Assembly: GCF_023701525.1 (NCBI RefSeq)
Contig: NZ_JAMQAW010000070.1
Coordinates: 62,001-126,000 of the forward strand
DNA from: Streptomyces albipurpureus
Lineage (GTDB): Bacteria; Actinomycetota; Actinomycetes; Streptomycetales; Streptomycetaceae
Length of the DNA stretch: 64,000 bases
Direction of reading: 5' to 3'
The notes beneath the pieces are model-generated. The model was given only the letters and a program-made list of their open reading frames with translations. It was not told the DNA's origin and made no database searches. The position numbers and the translations under genes are program-made. This document shows, piece after piece, positions 23,867-30,798 of this stretch (the stretch's first letter is position 1; each line of letters begins with the position of its first letter).

Positions 23867-24982
23867 GTGAGCTCAGCAGCCACAGCCGTCTGGGGGCGTG
23901 CCGAGCAGCAGGATTTCCGGGCCCGTGTGCGCGGTGCTCTGCTCGGTGCGGCGATCGGCGATGCCCTTGGTGCGGGAGTTGCCCCGTTGACGTGGGAGGC
24001 GATCGTTTCCGCGTATGGCGCGGAGGGCGTTAATGATCTTGTGCCCGCGTACGGTCGACGCGGTGCCATCACCGCTTCCACCCAGCTCGGTCTGTTCACT
24101 GTCGACGGGCTGATCCGAGCCCAGGTTCGACGCGATACGGGAGCTTGGCACCCGCCGACCGATGTACACCGGGCCTATCTGCGGTGGGCGGCGACCCAGC
24201 GTGACTGGGGCCCGGATGAGCGTCGTAAGGACAATGGGTGGCTCGCCTGCGAGGAGTGGCTCTACACCCGGCGCGACCCCCCGAAGACCAGCCTGCTGGG
24301 GCTCGGCGACGACACGATGGGCACACTGGACACCCCGAAGAATCCGACCGCGCGTGATCCCGGTGCTCTGGCGCGCTCCGCTCCCTTTGGGCTGCTCGTC
24401 GGCTGGGAGCCGCAGCTGGTGTGCCAATTGGCCCTGGAGTGTGCGGCGCATACGCATGGCCATCCGGCTGCGTATCTCTCGGCGGGAGCGTTTGCCGTGA
24501 TCATGCACGCCCTGGCGCGGGCTGAGACCCTGGACGGGGCGGTGCAGCAGGCCCTCAGTCTGGTGGGTACCCGCCCTGGACACCAGCCGGTTACCGACGC
24601 GCTGAAGCGAGCGCTGGGAGCAGTACGCCAGGGCGCTCCGAACGCGGAGCGGATCGCTTCCCTCGGCAAGCAGCACCACGCTGAGGACGCGCTCGCGGTC
24701 TCCGTGTACTGCGCCCTCGTCAGTGAGGACATTCGGCATGGATTGCGACTCGCCGTCAATCACGACGGCCCCTCGGAGGTCACCGGTTCTGTGACGGGGG
24801 CGCTGCTTGGTGCGCTCCATGGCGAGACCGCGCTACCACCCGCGTGGCTCTCGGAGTTGGAAGGGCGGCCCACGATCATCGAGTTGGCGGATGACTTCGC
24901 CATGGAGATGACACAGGGGCCGGCTCTGCACGGTCCGGCAGCCGCTGCCCCCGGCTGGCTCGCCCGCTACCCCCGGGCCTGA
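23867..24982 (+). CDS. ADP-ribosylglycohydrolase-fold protein with degenerate active-site motifs
   Basis: This 371-residue protein has the all-helical DraG/ADP-ribosylglycohydrolase fold signature RGALLGAAIGDALG near its N-terminus, the middle APFGLL and HTHGHPAAYLSAGAFA, and the C-terminal glycine-rich TGSVTGALLGALHG. The two magnesium-binding motifs are altered. Where active members have (T/S)DDTQ, this one reads ITASTQL, and where they have G(D)SDxT it reads HDGPSEVTG. It may therefore bind ADP-ribose or a partner without hydrolysing it. The GTG start at 23867 follows GGGAGGG. It lies 112 bp upstream of the NACHT gene on the same strand, so joint expression is possible. Confidence 0.82.
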   Translation: MSSAATAVWGRAEQQDFRARVRGALLGAAIGDALGAGVAPLTWEAIVSAYGAEGVNDLVPAYGRRGAITASTQLGLFTVDGLIRAQVRRDTGAWHPPTDVHRAYLRWAATQRDWGPDERRKDNGWLACEEWLYTRRDPPKTSLLGLGDDTMGTLDTPKNPTARDPGALARSAPFGLLVGWEPQLVCQLALECAAHTHGHPAAYLSAGAFAVIMHALARAETLDGAVQQALSLVGTRPGHQPVTDALKRALGAVRQGAPNAERIASLGKQHHAEDALAVSVYCALVSEDIRHGLRLAVNHDGPSEVTGSVTGALLGALHGETALPPAWLSELEGRPTIIELADDFAMEMTQGPALHGPAAAAPGWLARYPRA

Positions 24983-25094
24983 CCCGGGACGCTGTTCCAG
25001 CGCAGGGAGTCCTCGCGGCCCCTCGTTCGGGAACCGCCTCCGCATGAGCGTACTGCGGCGACCCCGGATGCCCACCCCGGCTAGCATCCCGCTC

Positions 25095-27707
25095 ATGGAT
25101 CCCTCCGCCATCGCCGTGCGTCTCGCCTCCAGTGCCGTGGGCCCCCTGGTGAAGAGGCTCTTTGTGCAAGGCACGCACGGCGCCGGCCTGGTGGACAAGC
25201 CGGTACGCATATCGGCCCTGGTCTCCTTCAAGGGCGAGAAGGGTTCCCTGGGCAGGAACGAGTTCGACAAGCTCTCTGCCGAGTTGGTGGACCGGGCCGC
25301 TCAGTCCTATGGGCCTCATGAGGCTCCGTCCGCGGAAGTCCGCGGCGAACTCGCCCATGCGCTTGCGCTAGCCCTCCACAGCCTGGGCGACCTGGAGATG
25401 GACGACGTCCAGGCCGTCCGTCTCGGACCGGAGGCACTTGCGGCCCGGCTCGCCCGCTCCGGGCATCTCTCGGCCGCCGCGGAGTCGTACTACGACCCTC
25501 TGCTGCACGCCGCCTGCCTCCACATCCTGAACTTCTTCACCCAGCGGTCCACATTCGTCGCCCGCACCCTCGTAGAACAGGCCCGCTCCCTTGAGCTGTT
25601 GATCGCCACCACCGATCTGCTGATCGAGCGCATCCCGCCCAGGTCCGTCGAGGACGCCCGTTTTGAGCAGCTGTACACCCGGCATATCGCCCGCAAGTAC
25701 AGTGAACTGACCATTTACGGACTTGACCTCAATCATGAGCGTGAGTGGCGGCTCGACACGGCGTATGTCTCGCTGGAGTTGGCTCATGAAACGGCCGCCT
25801 CCATCCCCGCTGAGCAGGTGCTCTCCGGGCGGAGCAAGGTCCTGCTGCGCGGCGCGGCAGGGTCGGGCAAGACCACACTGGTGCAGTGGCTTGCCGTGAC
25901 CGCTGCCCAATGGGCGCACGGCCGCCCCGCCCGTACCGCCGAAATCCCCAACTCCCTGGACCATCTGGTGGGCCGTATCCCCATCGTGTTGCCGCTGCGC
26001 CGTGTCATCCGCGACGGCAGGTTGCCCACGCCGGATGAGTTCCTGAACGCCGTGCGTAGCTCGGTCGCCGGATCGCAGCCACCTGGCTGGACGGACCGGG
26101 TACTCGGCGCGGGGCGGGCGCTTCTCCTGGTGGACGGCATCGATGAGATCCCCCAACGCGAGCGGGAGGAGACCCGTCGCTGGCTACGTGAGCTGATGGG
26201 AGACTTCCCCGGCAACCTCTGGCTGGTGACCGCCCGACCCTCCGCGGTCGGCGAGGACTGGCTGGCCCGTGAGGGCTTCGCCCAGCTCTCCCTCTCGCCC
26301 ATGTCCCGCACGGACGTGACCCACTTCGTTCGGCACTGGCACAGGGCCGTCGGTACGGAACCACAGCTGGGCGAGGCGCTTCTCGACGGCATCCGCACCG
26401 GGGAGGATCTCGGTCGGCTGGCGGTGAACCCACTGATGTGCGGGTTGCTGTGCGCTCTGCACCGTGAGCGCCGCGGGTTTCTGCCCCACGGTCGACGGGA
26501 TCTGTATGACGCCGCCCTGCGGATGCTCCTCGAACGCCGTGATGTGGAACGCGGGGTGCGGCCCGACGACGGGCTACGGCTCTCCTCGGAGACTCAGATC
26601 CTGCTGCTCCAGAAGCTTGCCCACTGGCTCATCCGCAACAGCCGGGTGGAGATGGAGCATGCCGACGCCGTGACCCAACTGGAGCGTTCGCTGGGGTACA
26701 TGGCCCATGTCCAGGCATCTCCGGAACGGGTGCTGCGCCATCTGCTGGAGCGCTCGGGCTTGCTGCGGGAGCCGGCCACCGGACGGATCGACTTCGTTCA
26801 CCGGACCTTTCAGGACTATCTGGGCGCGAAAGCCATGGTTGAGGAGGGCGACTTCCCCCTGCTGCTGGACAACGCCCACAAGGACCAGTGGGAGGACGTC
26901 GTGCGGATGTCGGTGGCCCTGGGCCGCCCCGCCGAGCGGGACCGGATTCTGACCGGCCTCGTGACCGGCATCGAGGGCACCCATCTGGGCCGGGACCTCT
27001 ACGACAGACCGTACGGGAGGAGCTTGTCCGGGCAGGATCTGCGTCGAGTACTGATGGCCGCGACCTGTCTGGAGCACGCCACCGAGGTCTCGCCCGAGGT
27101 GCGGCGCCATGTCATCGACCTGACGGGGCAGTTCATTCCGCCCAACACCCGGCGCCGAGCCCGGAACCTCGCCGAATTCGGCGGCCCCATAGTGCTGGGA
27201 CTGCTTCCGGGCCCTGACGAGCTGACCGATGGGCAGGCCGAGAATGTGATCATCACCGCCACGCGGATCGGCACCGACGCGGCCCTGCCTGTACTGGCCC
27301 GCTTCAGCGGCCATCCCGCACTGTCCGTACGCCGCCAGTTGGCCTGGTCCTGGATGCGTTTCGACACCCAGAAGTACGCGGAGGACGTCCTCGCCCATCT
27401 CGATGGGACGGATCTCTACTTCACCGCCCACAACATCGACCATCTGCACGCCCTACGGGATCTAGGGGGCCGCGCCCGCATCCAACTGGTGGGCATCTAC
27501 CGATCCGCCGATCTGGTGGAGAACCTGGATCCGGAATCCCTTACCCATCTCTGGCTGCGCGACGGCTTCTCCGCGGTGATGGGTGACGAGTGGCTCGCTG
27601 CCTTTCCCCGGTTGCACACCATCGCCGTACCCGAGCGGTCGCGCGGCGCGGCAGTGGTTCCGCCGCATATCACCGTCACCCGTGTCCCCGCCGGACAGGT
27701 GATCTGA
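25095..27707 (+). CDS. NACHT-domain NTPase (bacterial NLR-like STAND protein)
   Basis: This 870-residue protein has a helical N-terminal region of about 240 residues, resembling the NACHT N-terminal helical domains of actinobacteria. The NACHT NTPase follows, with Walker A GAAGSGKTT (253-261), a Walker B region LLLVDGIDEI (343-352, with the NACHT-typical DGxDE) and TARPS as sensor. The winged-helix region RLAVNPLMCGLLC is followed by FVHRTFQDYLGAKAM. The C-terminal 280 residues are helical with a short leucine-rich end and may be the sensor part. Several bacterial NACHT proteins defend against phage, but no obvious effector enzyme is fused here. TAGCAT eight bases before the ATG suggests a leaderless transcript. 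Confidence 0.85.
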   Translation: MDPSAIAVRLASSAVGPLVKRLFVQGTHGAGLVDKPVRISALVSFKGEKGSLGRNEFDKLSAELVDRAAQSYGPHEAPSAEVRGELAHALALALHSLGDLEMDDVQAVRLGPEALAARLARSGHLSAAAESYYDPLLHAACLHILNFFTQRSTFVARTLVEQARSLELLIATTDLLIERIPPRSVEDARFEQLYTRHIARKYSELTIYGLDLNHEREWRLDTAYVSLELAHETAASIPAEQVLSGRSKVLLRGAAGSGKTTLVQWLAVTAAQWAHGRPARTAEIPNSLDHLVGRIPIVLPLRRVIRDGRLPTPDEFLNAVRSSVAGSQPPGWTDRVLGAGRALLLVDGIDEIPQREREETRRWLRELMGDFPGNLWLVTARPSAVGEDWLAREGFAQLSLSPMSRTDVTHFVRHWHRAVGTEPQLGEALLDGIRTGEDLGRLAVNPLMCGLLCALHRERRGFLPHGRRDLYDAALRMLLERRDVERGVRPDDGLRLSSETQILLLQKLAHWLIRNSRVEMEHADAVTQLERSLGYMAHVQASPERVLRHLLERSGLLREPATGRIDFVHRTFQDYLGAKAMVEEGDFPLLLDNAHKDQWEDVVRMSVALGRPAERDRILTGLVTGIEGTHLGRDLYDRPYGRSLSGQDLRRVLMAATCLEHATEVSPEVRRHVIDLTGQFIPPNTRRRARNLAEFGGPIVLGLLPGPDELTDGQAENVIITATRIGTDAALPVLARFSGHPALSVRRQLAWSWMRFDTQKYAEDVLAHLDGTDLYFTAHNIDHLHALRDLGGRARIQLVGIYRSADLVENLDPESLTHLWLRDGFSAVMGDEWLAAFPRLHTIAVPERSRGAAVVPPHITVTRVPAGQVI

Positions 27708-28023
27708 CCCCCTCCGGCTCAACCGAGCCCGGCATGGGTGCGGACGACGAGCCGTCGGGCGGGCACCCGAAGCCCGCGGTCCGGCGTCGCGCTACGACAT
27801 CTCCAGGACGACTGGCCGGGGCCTGGCCGTGGTGGCCGCGACTGCTCTCCGCGTCGAAGGCTCGTCGGCGCCGGTGTGGTGGACGGCGGTGCGCCCGCAT
27901 GGCCGAGCCCCCTCGGCCGGGACGGCGGACCAGTCGAGAGGGCTCTGTCAGGTGGTACATCCCCCGTCGTACACGGCGGATGCGACGTGCACGAAAGGTT
28001 GTTCCTACGGCTCGGCAGGGGGC
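27708..28023. other. Intergenic region, no gene seen
   Basis: This 316-bp gap lies between the NACHT gene and the convergent DUF397 gene. I see no gene, clear terminator or repeat in it. Confidence 0.5.
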
Positions 28024-28233
28024 TTAGCCGAGCTGGAACGCTCCCTGGCCAACTTCGCTCACAAAGGCGTTCCATGAGCTGGGTACGAAGTTGATCGTGG
28101 GTCCCGCGGGTTCCTTGGAGTCCCGCACGGAAATGGCCAGCGCAACAGGCGACTTGACTTCGACGCAGGCCCCGTTCCCCCCGGAGTATGAGGACTTCGT
28201 CCATGTCTCCGTGGCTCCCTGAATGATTGCCAT
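28024..28233 (-). CDS. DUF397 small protein
   Basis: This 69-residue protein has the DUF397 pattern: TWTKSSYSGGNGACVEV near the N-terminus, VRDSKEPAGP in the middle and a terminal W-AFVSEVGQGAF. Actinobacteria carry many such proteins, typically encoded beside an XRE regulator as in the whiJ-type loci, where the small protein is thought to modulate the regulator. The ATG at 28233 has GGAG seven bases upstream. It follows the XRE gene on the same strand after 289 bp. Confidence 0.85.
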   Translation of the reverse strand: MAIIQGATETWTKSSYSGGNGACVEVKSPVALAISVRDSKEPAGPTINFVPSSWNAFVSEVGQGAFQLG

Positions 28234-28522
28234 GTTTACTCCGCTTCGGCAAGTGGTGTGATGATGCCAGCGTTCCGCTGGTGTGATCGACGCTACTCGC
28301 CGCCGCGGATCTGCGAGGCAGGCATTCACTCGGTCGGATGGCATTGCTACCGGACCCTTCCGAATTCACCGGTGGAGGTGTACCTTTCCGCCCCTTCGGT
28401 ACCCCACCCGTCAGATGAGCTGATTGATCTTCCTATCCGGCTTCATCGCCAGAGTCACCCGCTCTTTGCCCACTCCTGAGCGGGGGCTCCGAGCCGGGCC
28501 TACTCCCGGGCGCGCTCACCTC

Positions 28523-29380
28523 TTAGCGGGCGTACTCCTTGGCGATGCTCTCGATGAACGAGGTCGTCTGCTCCACATTCAGTGCCTGGGCGCGCAGATG
28601 TTCGTACATCACGCTGTACTTGTGGACGTCGTTGCCCTTCTCCAGATAGAGATCACTGGTGACGCCCTCGATATAGACAACGCTTGAATCAGTTGCGTCT
28701 GGAAATTCCAGGATTGCGTACTGCCCGTTGATGCCCGGGTGAGCGCCCATATCGAAAGGCAATACCTGGATCGTGACATGCGGTAGCTGGGACATCTCGA
28801 TCAGATACTCCAACTGCTCCCGCATCAGATTCTTTCCACCGACGGTTCGGCGCAGGGCCGCCTCGTCGATCACCGCCCACATGCGCAGGGGCTGCTCGGA
28901 ATCCTTGATCCGGTCCTGCCGGCGCACCCGCACACTGACGCGCTTGTCGATGTCCGTGACCGCGGTCTCCGGCAGCGCACCGGTGATGAGCGCTTCGGCA
29001 TAGGGCCTGGTCTGGAGCAGGCCAGGCACCACCTGCGGCTCGTACACCCGAAGGCTGGCCGCATCGGTCTCCAGGCCGATGTAGACGCTGTACGGGATGT
29101 CGCCGAAAGCGTGCCACCAGCCCTGCTGGCGGGAGTCCTTGGCCATTTGCATCAGCGAGTCGACAACTCGGTGGTCGTCGACCTCGTACACACTGCAAAG
29201 GTCTCGTACGTCCCGCTGGCTGATGGAACGGCGGCCGTTCTCCAGCCTGCTGATCTTCGATTGGGACACCAGCAGGCGTTCGGCCACCTCTTCGGCGGTC
29301 ATGCCCCGCAGCTCCCGGAGCCTGCGCAGCTCCAGGCCCAAACGACGTCGCCTGACGGTGGGGTTGACACTGGACGCCAC
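28523..29380 (-). CDS. XRE-family regulator with DUF5753-type C-terminal domain
   Basis: This 285-residue protein has an N-terminal helix-turn-helix (about 15-70) with LRELRGMTAEEVAERLLVS and QSKISRLENGRRSI. The larger C-terminal domain includes YEPQVVPGLLQTRPYAEAL and VTIQVLPFDMGAHPGI, which is typical of the Streptomyces WhiJ/DUF5753 regulators. These work with a DUF397 protein, and the neighbour at 28024-28233 fits. GTG at 29380 follows GGAGG. An inverted repeat (29403-29425) just upstream is a candidate autoregulatory site. Effects on development or antibiotic production are known for some members but cannot be inferred here. Confidence 0.9.
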   Translation of the reverse strand: MASSVNPTVRRRRLGLELRRLRELRGMTAEEVAERLLVSQSKISRLENGRRSISQRDVRDLCSVYEVDDHRVVDSLMQMAKDSRQQGWWHAFGDIPYSVYIGLETDAASLRVYEPQVVPGLLQTRPYAEALITGALPETAVTDIDKRVSVRVRRQDRIKDSEQPLRMWAVIDEAALRRTVGGKNLMREQLEYLIEMSQLPHVTIQVLPFDMGAHPGINGQYAILEFPDATDSSVVYIEGVTSDLYLEKGNDVHKYSVMYEHLRAQALNVEQTTSFIESIAKEYAR

Positions 29381-29839
29381 AGAAACTGCACCTCCGGCTG
29401 TAGCTGAGCGTATCTACTGCTCAGCAGACTGCCACCAAACGCCCGTGCTGCGCTGAGGAATGGCCACACGGGCCCCTGGGAGCGCCTCGCACCGGTGCGG
29501 GCCACGGCACGGCCACCTGGTGCGGGACATACCGCTGGTCGGTGTGGTGCCGGGGACCCGCCGCGGCTGAGGCCCGGCACGGGCCGTGATGTTGTCAGGA
29601 GACGGGAACGCGCGGGGCAGCACAGAATGCTGCCCCGCGCGTCAGGTGCGGCTCCCGAACCAGGTCAGGAACACACCGCTGCGCAGGTGCTGCTGCCCTC
29701 CGTCCGCGTGGTGCGACGCTCCAGGGCGTTGCAGCGCTGCTTGGTGCGGTGCTGCGGCAAACCGCGTTGGTGCCCGGCGCCGCCCCGTGCGTCCTGCTCT
29801 GCTCGGTGCGGCGCCCAGCGCCTGCGGTGCATGTGGTGC
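29381..29839. promoter_or_regulatory. Upstream region of the XRE gene with an inverted repeat
   Basis: The 459-bp gap holds GCTGAGC-GTATCTACT-GCTCAGC at 29403-29425, a perfect 7-bp inverted repeat 23 bp upstream of the XRE start. The minus strand of the spacer contains TAGATA, which could be the -10 element. The rest of the gap shows no convincing gene. Frames there are Cys/Arg-rich and lack ribosome sites. Confidence 0.5.
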
Positions 29840-30565
29840 TCAGTGCGCGGCGACGCGGGCCATGCTCCCGCGGCGCGGTTGCATCGACACGGCCGCCTGG
29901 CGGCTGCCGTTCGGTGCTGAGGGATTGCGACGCGGCTGCGCGGCCGCACCGTTTTGGACGTCCATCACGGCGTGCGCCACAAGTCCGCCCATGGGGTCAT
30001 GCCTAATGAGATCCCGCAGTCGAGATCGTGAGGAACGCCCCTCATTTCCTGGGTAGAGGTGCTTGCCGAGTCCGACCGCATGGGCCAGCGCAGCGAGCGC
30101 CGCGGTCCGCGGATCCGGTGGAACACCGGTGCGGATCGCACTGTCCAGCCGGGTTCTGATGTCCCTGCTGATCGCCGTGTCCGTCGCTTGGTAGCGAGTC
30201 GTCGGCAGCACCCCGCACATCTGGCCCGCCACGGCATGAACCATGCCGCACCGCTCCAGGTGTGCCAGGTAGATCTGACGCAACCCCAGTCGGGGCCCGC
30301 CGATCCAATGGACCGCGCGAACCGGACTGCCACGTCTGCGCAGCAGTTCCAGCGCGGAGTCCAGTGTCGGATCTCCGGTCGGCCGTGGCATCACCACGGC
30401 TATACGATCCCCATCTGGGGCTATCCGTCCCGCCAGAGCCAGCTCCACTAGCTGTGCTCCGGCCAGACCCAGGTCGAGCGACTGCGGCTGCGCTGTGGTA
30501 CCCGTGGCCGGGTCCAGAGCGAGCAACAGAAGCTCCTCCGGAAGTGTTCTGCGGCTCCTGCCCAT
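29840..30565 (-). CDS. GPP34 (GOLPH3/Vps74-like) family protein
   Basis: This 241-residue protein has the GPP34 fold seen in eukaryotic GOLPH3: an opening TLPEELLLLALDP, a hydrophobic helix LGLAGAQLVELALAGRI, and conserved segments with GGLVAHAVMDV near the end. GOLPH3 binds phosphatidylinositol-4-phosphate. The role of the many Streptomyces paralogues is not established. The last 35 residues are Arg/Pro/Ser-rich and disordered. It is divergent from the carboxypeptidase gene, with 233 bp between them. Confidence 0.83.
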   Translation of the reverse strand: MGRSRRTLPEELLLLALDPATGTTAQPQSLDLGLAGAQLVELALAGRIAPDGDRIAVVMPRPTGDPTLDSALELLRRRGSPVRAVHWIGGPRLGLRQIYLAHLERCGMVHAVAGQMCGVLPTTRYQATDTAISRDIRTRLDSAIRTGVPPDPRTAALAALAHAVGLGKHLYPGNEGRSSRSRLRDLIRHDPMGGLVAHAVMDVQNGAAAQPRRNPSAPNGSRQAAVSMQPRRGSMARVAAH

Positions 30566-30798
30566 CCATGCCTCCCCGCGTGGATGAATGACAGGGTGAC
30601 CCCTCTCACATTGGTCTGTCGAGAGTGCCTGGGTGCTTTGTATGGGAACCGTTAGGTATGTCGTTCTCGTCTAGGCACAGGGGCCGTGCTCTCACACAGG
30701 ACACTGATAGATGGTTCGGACAACACGGGCTTGCCGGATTCCGGTGATTCCGTAGTGCGTACGTAACGCAGCGACGCACGACTTATGGAGGAGGCACG

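Noticed and set aside
22687..23870. Proline-rich proteins on both strands
   Set aside because: These frames translate GC-rich repeats, have no ribosome sites and overlap each other on both strands.
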